Assembly: GCA_905221605.1 (NCBI GenBank)
Contig: CAJNDS010000195.1
Location: forward strand, 1 to 60,000
Length of the DNA stretch: 60,000 bases
Reading direction: 5' to 3'
Source of the DNA: Symbiodinium natans
Taxonomy: Eukaryota; Sar; Dinophyceae; Suessiales; Symbiodiniaceae
Both the position numbers and the translations under genes were made by a program. Shown here in pieces: positions 42,915 to 52,736 of this stretch. Position 1 is the first letter of the stretch. The number at the start of each line of letters is the position of its first letter. A model generated the notes under the pieces. It saw nothing but the letters and a program-made list of their open reading frames with translations. It had not been told where the DNA came from and searched no databases.

Positions 42915-42982
42915 GACCGCGCTGCAGATAGGCTGTGGCTATGAGGTCCACTGCGCTCTGCTGGACAATGGCGCCGTGAAGT
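42915..42982 (+). CDS. RCC1 gene exon 13
   Basis: After ACATGGCAG. The first G completes Arg, then TALQIGCGYEVHCALLDNGA, VK and one T. Donor GTTGCT. Confidence 0.85.
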
Positions 42983-43354
42983 GTTGCTCGTCTGCCAGGG
43001 TTTAGGGTTTAGGGTTTTTCCCTGTACGATCCTGTGAGGTCATCTGAACCACTCATCCTATATACATTGGAACACAGTCTGTCAAGCCGCTGTTTTGCTC
43101 CCGTTTCATTGAGCACATATTTGGGATCCTTGCACAAAGCATGATATCCGTCCTGATGAATCTCTGCGGTTTCCTCTGCGAGATTCCCTAATCAAAAACA
43201 AGAGGAAAAAGCACAAAGTCTTAAATCTTCGCACCCATACATGGGGTAGCTGTAGCTGTAGTTTTTGGCTGGATGTAACCATCTTCCGGGCACTTCTTAC
43301 AACTATATTCTATCACGGAAGCCCATGAAAGCCTTCAAGCGAACCTTGACAAAG

Positions 43355-43452
43355 GTTGGGGTTATGGACTTTATGGGCTTTTGGGTCAAGAGACGGAGAC
43401 GAACGCGGGCAATTTGGCGAACACAATGGGCGACTTCCTGCCACCCATTGAT
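43355..43452 (+). CDS. RCC1 gene exon 14
   Basis: After TTGACAAAG. The first GT completes Cys, giving KC-WGYGLYGLLGQETETNAG, then NLANTMGDFLPPID. Phase 0, GC donor. The GQLGYG motif is altered to GLLGQE. Confidence 0.82.
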
Positions 43453-44085
43453 GCTGGGCCGGCCAGTCAGGGGTTGAAGAAACCCTAAGCCCTAGCTTAA
43501 ACCCCTCAAAAGTAGGGTGATATGTGCCCAGGTGAGGTTACAGGGCTAAAACAAACTATAAGCAATGATAACTAGCTTCGCCCTACGTTTTAGCTCGGGC
43601 ATAGCAACTCATGAACCTCCAAGTAAGTCCCGACATGGGGCAGGCAACAAGGAACCTAAAGTTCATATTGCCACACGTTCTCTGACATGACTCTTGGGTT
43701 TCAAGGGGAGCACGGGTTAGAGCTGTTTTGGGGGGCTGAACCCTCAACCCCGAACCCCAACGAGGCCTTTGTACGGGGACTTGCGCTGTCGGGAACCACT
43801 CGGAACGATGGCAGGCAAGTCATGGCCCTAAACCCTAAAACGCTAAGCCCAAATCCCTAAACCCTAAACCCCCTCCCAAATCAGAACCCCAAACCCCTAC
43901 ATTGCGGTAAGGGCGGGGAAGCCCCCCCCTGCCACTGTTGCCGCAAGGGCAACAGAGGGAAACCTCTTTTTTGGGGGGGTGTAGGGTTTAGGGTTTAGGG
44001 GTTGCCAGTGCAGGACCACACGTGCACTCCTGAGCCCTCAGAAGCTTACTAAGCCCCAGACCGGACTCCTGACCCCTAAACCCCG

Positions 44086-44211
44086 AAACCCCCAACCCCC
44101 AACCCCCAACCCCCAACCCCTAACCCCTAACCCCTAACCCCTAACCCCTAACCCCTAACCCCTAACCCCTAACCCCTAAACCCTAAACCCTAAACCCTAA
44201 ACCCTAAACCC
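44086..44211 (-). repeat. Telomeric array with graded variants (intron 14)
   Basis: About four CCCCCAA units, then about ten CCCCTAA, then CCCTAAA: three homogeneous sub-blocks in a row. Confidence 0.97.
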
Positions 44212-44232
44212 GAAGCTATCTGAGCAGCCAAG

Positions 44233-44308
44233 AATCTTGGCACCGGTCGGACAGCGACGTCGATTGGTGTCGCCGGATACATGGTCTGCGCCATCTTGGA
44301 CAACAGCG
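44233..44308 (+). CDS. RCC1 gene exon 15
   Basis: After GCAGCCAAG. Reads NLGTGRTATSIGVAGYMVCA, then ILDNS and one G before donor GCTCTT. Confidence 0.85.
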
Positions 44309-44356
44309 GCTCTTCTTCATGGAGGGGTTTGGGGGGTTTGGGCAACAACCGCAGAA

Positions 44357-44443
44357 CCTTAAGCCCTAAGCCCTAAGCCCTAAGCCCTAAGCCCTAAACC
44401 CTAAACCTTAAGCCCTAAACCCTAAACCCTAAACCCTAAACCG
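44357..44443 (-). repeat. Telomeric array, CCCTAAG then CCCTAAA (intron 15)
   Basis: Occupies about 40% of this 219-bp GC-AG intron. Confidence 0.97.
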
Positions 44444-44527
44444 CACCCGTGAACCCCTATTTTGCATCCCTTACTTCAACAAGACCTGAGCCCTTAGACA
44501 CGCGAGGCCCCATAAGCCCAAGCGCAG

Positions 44528-44575
44528 GTGATCTGAAGTGCTGGGGAGAAGGCACGTCGGGCCAGTTGGGGTATG
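44528..44575 (+). CDS. RCC1 gene exon 16
   Basis: After CAAGCGCAG. GT completes Gly, then DLKCWGEGTSGQLGY and one G. Donor GTGCCT. The 219-bp intron before it carries a CCCTAAG/CCCTAAA array. Confidence 0.88.
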
Positions 44576-44613
44576 GTGCCTTGGCCCAAGAGCGCAGAGT
44601 TCTATTTCGGGTT

Positions 44614-45463
44614 TCGGGTTTAGGGTGTAGGGTTTAGAGTTTAGGGTTTAGGGGTTGTTGAGGTTTCGGTGGATGCTTCTTTGTACGGTCGGTCGGCTAG
44701 CTTTGCTTTTTCGGCTCTCAGCTTGGGCGTGGAATATCGGGATGCAGAGCCGTGCTCGGATTGCATGGTATACTAGACTGTAGGTTATACGATGCTGCAA
44801 TCTTCATAGAACACTAGAGCTACACTAGTAGTACCCTAAACCCTAAACCCTAAACCCTAAACCCTAAACCCTAAGCCCTACTTCGAGACCCTAAACCCTG
44901 AGTGCTTGCGTCCCTTGCTTGGCAACGTTTGTCGTGGTCGTAGGCCATTGCGTTCGATCTTCGATGCTGTAGAAAGCCAGCCTGAGGGCCAAGGGTTTAG
45001 GGCTTAGGGTTTAGGGATTAGGGTTTAGGGCTTAGGGTGTGGGGGTCGAGGGTCCACACCAACAATGCAGGGGGTGTCGGGGTGGTGTTTGGGAGGTGAA
45101 GGAGTTGGGGTTCAGGGTTTTGGAATCTAAACCCCCCCCCCCCCCAACTGGCATTCCATGTGCTAGTGCTGCGCTTAGCTAGCCACTACCCTTCATTAAG
45201 CTTTTTTGATGACCCTTATTCAGCTAAGGGGATGTTAGGGGGGATGACCCTAAACCCTAAACCCTAAACCCTAAACCCTTGTAGGTGGTAGTTAGGGGGA
45301 GAGTTGAGGATCCCGTGCCTCCTATCCCTTCACCACCAGGTTGGAAGGATCGAATATAGTTCACCTTTAGGCGTTAAGGGCTTAGGGCTTTGGGTTTAGG
45401 GATTGGCTCGACTCGAAGGGGTTTAGGGTTTAGGGTTTGGGGTTTAGGGTTTAGGGTTGCTTC
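44614..45463. repeat. Five short telomeric arrays in intron 16, both orientations
   Basis: TTTAGGG at 44,614-44,655, 44,993-45,040 and 45,418-45,463. CCCTAAA at 44,833-44,875 and 45,248-45,281. Confidence 0.93.
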
Positions 45464-45563
45464 TGAAGCACTCACAGTCTTGTCAGAGCCCACACCGCTC
45501 TGGAAGGATGTAGTGCTGTGCTTGGACTTAAGAACTCATGTGTGTAAGGAGTTGCTTTAGCGT

Positions 45564-45759
45564 CTACTTGGAGGTTTAGGTTTAGGGTTTGGGGTTTAGG
45601 GTTTAGGGGGTTTAGGGTTTAGGGTTTAGGGTACTTACTAACCAATTATAACTGTACTTGTAACCCACTTGTAAGCCCCTTAAGTGCCCTAGTATGGTTG
45701 TAAGTGCAGCTATAAGTGCAGTTCTCATTGGTTAGTAAGTACCCTGAGCCTCCAAGTAG
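45564..45759. mobile_element. Foldback element family B with telomeric insert (intron 16)
   Basis: Outer arms CTACTTGGAGG and CCTCCAAGTAG. Inner arms GGGTACTTACTAACCAATT and AATGGTTAGTAAGTACCC-like complement. On the left, a ~55-bp TTTAGGG array lies between outer and inner arm. On the right, only CTGAG separates them. The exon 17 acceptor is 22 bp downstream. Confidence 0.8.
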
Positions 45760-45781
45760 GGCACGCCTCCTGGATTCCGAG

Positions 45782-45858
45782 GTGATGCATCGCGGCGAGG
45801 GTCATACGCAAACACCATGGGGGACTTCTTGCCAGCTGTAGACATGGGTACAGGCCTG
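45782..45858 (+). CDS. RCC1 gene exon 17
   Basis: After GATTCCGAG. GT completes Gly, then DASRRGSYANTMGDFLPAVD and MGTGL. Phase 0, donor GCAGTT. Confidence 0.85.
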
Positions 45859-46485
45859 GCAGTTCAGGGACTTCGACAAGAAGCATCCGCCGGGGGGGGG
45901 GGGGGGCTTCTATCAGGGGACCCTTATTGTCGTAAACCCCCAAGTGAGCGACAGCTGGTGAGAGTTGCTCCTTATGTTTAACCCGAGATGCGAACCCTGC
46001 CGCAGCATATTAAACCCTGTAAACCCTGGAGCCTCTGACCACCCGCAAGTTCTTTTACCAAGCCTACAGGATCTAATTTGTGCAGAGCCCATGCAGCGTC
46101 ATAGAATTTTGCTTTTGGTAAGTCGGGCCCCCAAAACCGCTAAACCTGTCCTTTGAGAGGCAGGACAGCCACCAAAGTGCGATGTGGCAACCTCTACTGG
46201 GGATGCGCAGCTACTCGACTCAACAGTTCGGACTTTAGGGCCTTTCTAAAGCTCGTTTTTGTTTGAAGATGGTTCGTGTTGTGGAGGCCGCTTTGAGGGC
46301 TCAGGGTTCAGGGGTGTAGGGTTTCCGGTTTTGGGCTTACGGGCCGGTTTTGAGGGTTGAGAAGTTTAAGGTTTTGTGGTAAAGAGGTTCCTGCTTTGGG
46401 AGTTCGGGTGTGTGAGGGTTGAGGGTTGAGGCCTGTAGGGTCGGTCTTTGAGGGGTTGAGGGCGCTGCAAAGTGTCCGCGACGGG

Positions 46486-46590
46486 GGTTTAGGGTTTAGG
46501 GTTTAGGGTTTAGGGTTTAGGGTTTAGAAAGGGTTTAGGGTTTAGGGTTTATATAGGGTTTAGGGTTTATATAGGGTTTCGGGTTTAGAG
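46486..46590 (+). repeat. Telomeric array, TTTAGGG (intron 17)
   Basis: About 11 units interrupted twice by TTTATATAGGG. Another short run lies at 46,728-46,757. Confidence 0.95.
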
Positions 46591-46812
46591 TATGCCAAGG
46601 CCCCCCCACTTGAAACACCACGGACCCTGAGGCCATAGTGGAACAAATTCCTTCACGATGAGGGCCATTGCCGACTCAGCCCTCGACGAAGAGTAGAGAG
46701 TAACGTTAATCCGCTTGTGACGAACTTCGGGTTTAGGGTTTAGGGTTATAGTTTAGGGCAATATGCCAGATCTACTTATAGCATCGGAAGTAAAGCGATG
46801 GATGCATCGAAG

Positions 46813-46854
46813 ACTTCCGCCGCAGCTCCGGAAGCAGATGTGGTACTGTGTTTC
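46813..46854 (+). CDS. RCC1 gene exon 18
   Basis: After GCATCGAAG. Reads TSAAAPEADVVLCF, which has exactly the length needed between G-T-G-L of exon 17 and V-L-D-D-D of exon 19. Donor GTATAC. Weaker motif content, so placed mainly by phase and length. Confidence 0.6.
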
Positions 46855-47158
46855 GTATACATTACACGGCTTGCAGTATACCATGTAAAGGGGCCATAAG
46901 TCCTAAACATCCTTAGGCATGGTCTGAGACCCCTCCCTTCCTGTGGTCCGGGGATAAAGCGGTTCTGGGGCAAGGTTTGTCGGGTTCAGAGTGGACACCG
47001 CAAGTTTCAGGGTATAGGGCTCTTTCCCCTCCTCCCTCCCTCCCTCCCTGCGGTCTGGGGTGTTCGTTCACATTTGAGAATGTGGGTTGAGGAGAAGAGG
47101 TTGGGGGTCGAGGAGCGCAGGTTTCTGGAGGTCTTGGGCCCGACCTTCCCTCGATAAG

Positions 47159-47243
47159 GTTCTTGACGACGACAGCGTGAAATGCTGGGGCACCGGTGGG
47201 GCGCAGCAGGGCCAAGGACGGGGTAGAAGCTACGTGGGGGGGG
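47159..47243 (+). CDS. RCC1 gene exon 19
   Basis: After TCGATAAG. Reads VLDDDSVKCWGTGGAQQGQG, then RGRSYVGG and one G before GTTTAGG. A GA donor at 47,226 is an alternative, but it would shorten the loop compared with exon 17. Confidence 0.72.
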
Positions 47244-47252
47244 GTTTAGGCT

Positions 47253-48384
47253 TTGGAGTTTAGGGGTTTAGGGTTTGGGGTTGTGGTGCTGAATTCTCTT
47301 ATCGAGTTTCTTCCAAGGAGGGGGAGGAAACGCACAAGCGCTTTTTACTGCTTGACTAGTTTATGGCCTGCTTACGCCGCCGTGGAAGGTTTGTCGGTTT
47401 CTGAAAATGGGGGGGTGGTGGGGGTGGGGTGGGGGGGGGGTGGTTGCGTGCGCAACACGCGAAAGCCATGTTACTTGCTCGCTGCGACGTTTTTTTGGTT
47501 TAGGTCGACCAAATGAGCGACTGGCTAAATCCCGCGGTTCTCTAGGTAGGCTTGGGCGGGACATTTGCAAATTGGAGCGGAACACCCTAAACCCTAAGCC
47601 CTAAACCCGAAACCCGAAAGCATGTACTGACGGTGTTTTCTTCACCTCCTGACAGGTGCTACTTGTTGGCTTTGGCTGCCGACCGTGCCCGGAGTGTGCC
47701 CGTTTGCCTGGGTTTTTGCGCGTCAGACAGCCGAAAAGCATGGCATTGGCATCGTTTTTGCTTGCTTTCCCGCGGCCTCTGAGCCCAAAGTCCCAGAGAC
47801 CTGAACCTAGACCTTCACCTCCGTCCCTCCCAAAAAATGAGAGGACAAAACATGTTGTTTTGCACATTTTTGCACCGCGCTCTCGCCTTCCGGACGCAAA
47901 ATGCTGAAAATCGACAGTTTTCGCAACGCTACGAAACCCCACGCAGGCCGATTAATTTGTGCTTTTTGCAGATGGATGTTCTGTCTTCAACCAAGTGATG
48001 CCCTTAAACCGCGAAGTCTAAAAAATACCTCTTAGCCCACGTCTGCTACGCTTTTCCACGCATACCGCTTTAGGCCTTTTCCATGCGACGTCTCGGATTC
48101 ACTGGTTTAGGGTTTAGGGTTTAGGGTTCAGGTCATGGTGCCACCGCGGGTCGTAATCGGTTTGAACCCACCCAGTCTATCTTTACTCATTCTGGCATTG
48201 TTCGAAGTTCTGGGTGCTTCTTCGTACCCTAAACTCTAAGGAGTCTAGGGCGTTCCTGTCTGAAGTTCGTAGATGCAATATATGAAATCTTCATCCTCTA
48301 GATTGGGTCCTTCTTGGGTAAATGTTGAAGACCACAAGCCCAGAAAGCACGCGAAACCAGATCTTGAATCGCCACACTCGAATC
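47253..48384. other. Intron 19, first part: no gene recognised
   Basis: G-rich tract at 47,405-47,445, short telomeric scraps (47,585-47,612 and 48,102-48,132) and an open frame at 47,656-47,907 without recognised domain. It lies inside the intron between exons 19 and 20. Confidence 0.5.
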
Positions 48385-48491
48385 CCGAACCCTAAACCCT
48401 AAACCCTGAACCCTAAACCTTAAACCCTAAACCCTAAACCCTGAACCCTGAACCCTGAACCCTGAACCCTAAACCTTAAACCCTGAACCTT
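48385..48491 (-). repeat. Telomeric array, CCCTAAA/CCCTGAA (intron 19)
   Basis: Contains a run of about four CCCTGAA units. Confidence 0.95.
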
Positions 48492-48639
48492 GCAACATCT
48501 GGAAGCCGTGAGTTATCGAAGCGTGCGTTGCAGGAGACACGTCGCTCCGTGGAAGTTCAAGTGGCTTGGCCAGCTAAGTGAGCATGTCCTCTATCGTACA
48601 CACTGCCCAAAGTACACCTGAAGTCCTTTATAGTTATAT

Positions 48640-48970
48640 AGTTCTCTAGTTCTACAGTTATATAGTTATATAGTTATATAGTGATATAGTTATATAGTTA
48701 TATAGTTATATAGTTATATAGTTATATAGTTATATAGTTATATAGTTATATAGTTATATAGTTATATAGTTATATAGTTATATAGTTATATAGTTATATA
48801 GTTATATAGTTATATAGTTATATAGGTATATAGTTATATAGATATAGTTATATAGTTACATAGTTATAGAGGTATAGAGTTATGAGTTATAGAGTTATAG
48901 AAATTTAGAGTTATGGAGTTATAGAGTTAAAACGTTATAGAGTTATAGAGTTATAGAGGTGTAGGGCTAT
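48640..48970. repeat. TTATATAG 8-mer array (intron 19)
   Basis: About 24 units of TTATATAG, decaying rightwards into TTATAGAG-like units. Confidence 0.96.
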
Positions 48971-49125
48971 ACTTGGATGTTCATGGGACTTTCTAACCAC
49001 TTATGACTGGGCTTATAACCCTACTTATAATAGGGCTAACCCCTACAAGGCCCTTTAGGGGTTTTCTAAGTGGGGTTATAAGTACAGTTATAATTAGTTA
49101 GTAAGTACCATGAACCTCCAAGTAG
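48970..49125. mobile_element. Foldback element family B, copy 2 (intron 19)
   Basis: Arms TACTTGGATGTTCATGGGAC and the complement ending GTACCATGAACCTCCAAGTAG. About 55-bp arms, uninterrupted. It sits inside the TATAG satellite. Confidence 0.8.
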
Positions 49126-49144
49126 AGTTATAGATTGTTCGAGT

Positions 49145-49440
49145 GATAGAGTTGTGCTATATATAGTTATATACAGTTAAATATAGTTAAATATAGCTAA
49201 ATATAGTTATATACAGTTATATATAGTCATATATAGTTATATATAGTTATATATAGTTATATATAGTTATATATAGTTATATATAGTTATATATAGTTAT
49301 ATATAGTTATATATAGTTGTATATATATATGTATTTCTATATACTTGTTTCTAGTTTTATATAGCTCTATATAGTTATGTATTCTATAGTTATATAACTT
49401 TCTTTGTATGTGTGTATATATAGTTATATACAGTGATATA
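49145..49440. repeat. TTATATATAG 10-mer array (intron 19)
   Basis: About 14 good units. A 10-base relative of the 8-mer array on the other side of the foldback element. Confidence 0.95.
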
Positions 49441-49557
49441 GTACGCAATGCCCAAAAGAAACCTTAAACCCTAACCCTGGAGCTCCAAAGAAGGGGGGGG
49501 GGCGATGAAGCCTGGCAGCCCCCATTGTCTTTTCCAAGAACCGATAGGTTGAGTTGG

Positions 49558-49626
49558 TTCAGGGTTTCGGGTTCAGGGTTTAGGGTTTAGGGTTTAGGGG
49601 TTTGGGGTTTGGGGTTTATGGTATAG
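49558..49626 (+). repeat. Telomeric array, TTTAGGG (intron 19)
   Basis: About 9 units with TTTGGGG variants, 25 bp before exon 20. Confidence 0.94.
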
Positions 49627-49651
49627 GGGTTTGGGAACGAGGGTTTGCCAG

Positions 49652-49695
49652 GTAACACAATGGGAGACTTTCTACCTCCAATTGATCTCGGGACG
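49652..49695 (+). CDS. RCC1 gene exon 20 (last RCC1 exon found)
   Basis: After GTTTGCCAG. GT completes Gly, then NTMGDFLPPIDLGT. A GC donor follows. The segment that would close the final blade was not found. Confidence 0.8.
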
Positions 49696-49817
49696 GCCCC
49701 TGTGACAGTGACGCCTGGCCGCACCGGGTGCTGCCCTAGTCCTCTTAAGATATACACATCCCAACATACTACTCCAACATACCCAACCTGAAGCCCTACA
49801 ATCCTAAACCCTAAGCA

Positions 49818-50000
49818 CAAAAAGCACACGCTCACACGCACGCACGCGCTTATGCACGTGCGCACGTGCCAACAACATGCACGCACGCACAACGCGCACT
49901 GGCGCGCAACACGCACACACGTGCAACACGCACGCACCCGCGCACAACACGGACAGCAAGCACGCACGCACGCACAGCAGGCACGCAAAGCACGCACGCA
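49818..50000. repeat. (GCAC/GCACGCA)n low-complexity region
   Basis: CACGCA-rich. Cys/His/Arg-rich frames on both strands come from the repeat. A second region lies at 50,365-50,600. Confidence 0.9.
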
Positions 50001-50029
50001 CACACAACAGGCACACACCACATTGTGGG

Positions 50030-50290
50030 CACGCAGGGCATCTCTGAGCCAGGCGCAACTGAACTGCGCATTTTAGATGCGTTGTCACCCGGCATGAACA
50101 TGGCCAAATCCAAACCGGCACGTTTCATCACGTTTCCACCAAGCGCATCACAGCAAATGTGGCAAGTGGATGCTATACTTGTGCCTGATCCTCCTGCACT
50201 GAGTCCACGCTTCATCAACCACAGCTTGCACCGCGTGGGACTCCATTGCATTGGCTCAAGTTTGGAGCTCAACTTAAAAGACGTCTGAAC
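50030..50290. other. Non-repetitive stretch between CACG regions
   Basis: Open on both strands. The minus strand reads IASTCHICCDALGGNVMKRA and the plus strand GATELRILDALSPGMNMAKS. No family recognised. The closing RCC1 segment might be hidden here, but I could not place it. Confidence 0.3.
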
Positions 50291-50364
50291 CCTATCGGCA
50301 CTTGCGAGCTCCTGGGTGCCTGGGGCACAGCTGGGGGGGGGCCTTTGGTGCCGCCCTTGGAACA

Positions 50365-50600
50365 CGTACACGTGCACAACACGCACGTGCACGCAACACG
50401 CACAAACGCACAACACACACGCACGCATGCACACAGGCACAACATGCACGCACTCACAACACGCACGCATGCGCAAAACGCATGCTCATGGCACGACACG
50501 CGCGCACGCGCGCGCATGCAAGCGTACGCACGCCCACGCACGCGCTTGCACGTACACACGTGCGCACGTATATGCACATGCGCATGCACACACACCAGAC
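50365..50600. repeat. (GCAC)n low-complexity region 2
   Basis: CACGCACAACACGCA-type words with ACGCGCGC runs. Confidence 0.9.
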
Positions 50601-50838
50601 CTTAAAGCCCGCCTTATCTCAAACTCTGGTACCTCCCCATGAGCTAGAAATGGTTCAGAATAGCATCATGCTGTGCCACCTAATCAGTAGATGATTCCGT
50701 GAAAAGCCGTGCAGATACGCCAAGACCCAAAGCCCTCTAAACCGTGACTACACCTTCATATTTCGGTCCACCAAGCTGGAGGGATGCTCATAATTCTTCG
50801 GGCTTGTTTCTGAGTTGTTGGGGGGTGGGGGGTGGGGC

Positions 50839-50902
50839 GGGTTTAGGGTTTAGGGTTTAGGGTTTAGGGTTTAGGGTTTAGGGTTTAGGGGTTGTGGTGT
50901 GT
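50839..50902 (+). repeat. Telomeric array, TTTAGGG
   Basis: About 9 units, ending 12 bp before the next exon. Confidence 0.96.
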
Positions 50903-50913
50903 AGGGTTGCCAG

Positions 50914-50969
50914 GACGACCACTACGCTGACAGCAACGACCTCGACCAAGACCAGTGTCACAACCACAG
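50914..50969 (+). CDS. Ser/Thr-rich stalk exon 1
   Basis: After GTTGCCAG. Reads TTTLTATTSTKTSVTTT and one G before donor GTTGGG. Joined with the next exon, the phase gives Gly and the Ser/Thr pattern continues. Probably an O-glycosylated linker after the propeller. Confidence 0.65.
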
Positions 50970-51187
50970 GTTGGGTTGCAAGAACCCTAAACCCTGATTC
51001 CTGAACCCTTTGAACTCTTACCTCAGACCACAGAAGTCCACAAACATCAAAGAGAGCAGTCTCTGTTGCCTACGTCCATGTGTGTGTGTGTGTGTGTGTG
51101 TGTGTCCTGCTTTGGCCTTGCTGCCGAAACGCTTTGGTTTCGAGGGGGGCGTTCGGGGTTCCGGGTGTTCTGGAATCAGAGCCCCAG

Positions 51188-51894
51188 GCACCACTTCGAG
51201 TGGTACCATCACTAGCACCAGCACCTGGACATCAACATCCAGCTCAACCAGTATATCCGCCACAAGCACCGTTACATCATCAACCACCGAAACTTTCAGC
51301 AGCACGAGCAGCAGCACAAGCATCACGAGCACCGACACCACGACTTCCAGCAGCACTACCGTGAGCAGCACCACTTCCAGCAGTGCTACCGCGAGCAGCA
51401 CCACAACGAGCAGCGCTACCGCCAGCAGCACCACAACGAGCAGCGCTACCGTGAGCAGCACCACAACGAGCAGCGCTACTACGAGCAGCACCACCACAAC
51501 CAGCACTTCCGCAAGCAGCAGTACAACAGGCAGTGCTACGTTCAGCAGCACCACAACAAGCAGCACGAGCTTGTCCATAACCACGAGCAGCTCCGTGACC
51601 ATCACCTCCAGCAGCAGTAGCAGCAGCAGTAGCAGCATCAGCGGCACTACGTCCACGACTGTGAGCCAGACAACGACGTCCAGAAGCACCAGCAGCTCCA
51701 TTACAAGCAGCTCCAGTACCAGTAGCAGCAGCAGCAGTAGCAGCAGTAGCAGTGTCAGTGGCACTTCATCCGCCACCTTCACATCCACATCCACGAGCCT
51801 GTCATCGACTCGTAGCTCAAGCAGTTCCGCCACAATCTCCTCAACTGGAACGACGACACCCGAATCTGGGCTGAGCAGTTTTGATCCTCCATGA
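51188..51894 (+). CDS. Ser/Thr-rich stalk exon 2 (mucin-like)
   Basis: After AGCCCCAG. More than 200 codons made almost only of Ser and Thr (AGCAGCACCAC-type repeats), with no charged residues until the end near TTTPESGLSSFDPP and a stop at 51,892. Such stretches are typical of heavily O-glycosylated extracellular stalks. The codon repeat could also be a simple-sequence expansion. A splice donor before the stop is likely if the gene continues. The minus strand is an open Leu/Val-rich frame that mirrors the repeat and is rejected. Confidence 0.65.
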
Positions 51895-51984
51895 GCCTCC
51901 ATGTTTTCCTTTGTGTCCTCGTTGGTTTTAGCAACCCTAAACCCAAAGAAGCCAACAAGCGCGACAGAATACACGCGATGCAGG

Positions 51985-52044
51985 AAGGAAATACCACCAC
52001 GACCTCGGTCACACCGTTAAACCAAGAGGAGCTGCCCTTGTCCA
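51985..52044 (+). CDS. Ser/Thr-rich stalk exon 3, tentative
   Basis: After GCGATGCAG. Reads EGNTTTTSVTPLNQEELPLS and then runs into GTTTAGG. Same composition as the stalk. Confidence 0.4.
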
Positions 52045-52615
52045 GGGTTTAGGATTTAGAGGGCGTCGACGGACAGAGGGCATGTGTCACAATGTGCTCG
52101 GGGCTTTCATGGAGCTGGTTTCGAGTTTCCGGGCGTTGTGGGGAGGGGATCCAGTGTTGGCGAAATGGACACTGTGAGCAGCCATGCTTTAGACCTCCCC
52201 CCAGACTTTGTTCTTATCGAGCATCAATATCGACCACCGAGCATCGAACCAGCATCAAATTCAGAGCCAGTACTACTCAGCCCTAAACCCTAAACCCTAG
52301 CAGAAAAGGACGCCGTGGAGGCCTGCGTTTTGTAGGTTTAGGAAAACATAGGTTGTCTCCAACCCTAAACCCTATGGCGCGGCCGCCTTCACGAAGATTC
52401 CTGGTTTTTCTTACCTCCAACAAAACGCTAACACAAGAGCAGGGGGAGCCCCACATCCTTCGCGCCCAAAGCACTGAACCTGCTGCTGCTTGTTGCTGTT
52501 TGTGATGGCAGGGTGGGCATAACGTGGGCGTCTGGAACACTGCACCAAAAACCGCCTCAGTCAATCTCCAGCAAGGCTAGCCTTCGATCATCGAAAAGCA
52601 TCTTATTCTGGCTGG

Positions 52616-52698
52616 TTTAGGGTTTAGGGTTTAGGGTTTAGGGTTTAGGGTTTAGGGTTTAGGGTTTAGGGTTTAGGGTTTAGGGTTTAGGGTTTAGG
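52616..52698 (+). repeat. Telomeric array, TTTAGGG
   Basis: Twelve perfect units. Confidence 0.98.
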
Positions 52699-52736
52699 CC
52701 AGCGCTCTCTGAAAGGGTACGAGGGTTTTCCAACAG

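Larger units (their letters stand above)
31881..49695 (+). other. Gene model: RCC1-type beta-propeller with telomere-filled introns
   Basis: Twenty exons (36-100 nt, about 1.3 kb in total) join with phase kept at every junction and no internal stop. The product has seven repeats of the RCC1 pattern: C-x2-L-x-(D/N)-G-x-(L/V)-K-C-W-G, then G-Q-L-G-Y-G-D, then M-G-D-x-L-P-x-V-D-L-G-T-G-R-T. Seven repeats make one complete seven-bladed propeller. RCC1-like propellers act as protein-binding or exchange-factor scaffolds. With the Ser/Thr-rich exons downstream, a secreted or surface protein is more likely than nuclear RCC1. Donors are GC (9 including the last exon), GT (9) and GA (2); acceptors are all AG. 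Seventeen of 19 introns contain telomeric heptamer arrays. The start and the closing strand of the last blade are not located. Confidence 0.8.

Noticed and set aside
49850-50694. Cys/His/Arg-rich frames on both strands
   Set aside because: Translation of CACGCA low-complexity DNA. Several frames are equally open.
51018-51974. 318-codon Leu/Val-rich frame on the minus strand opposite the Ser/Thr exon
   Set aside because: It mirrors the AGC/ACC codon repeats of the + strand exon. The + strand frame is in phase with an upstream exon and has splice signals.
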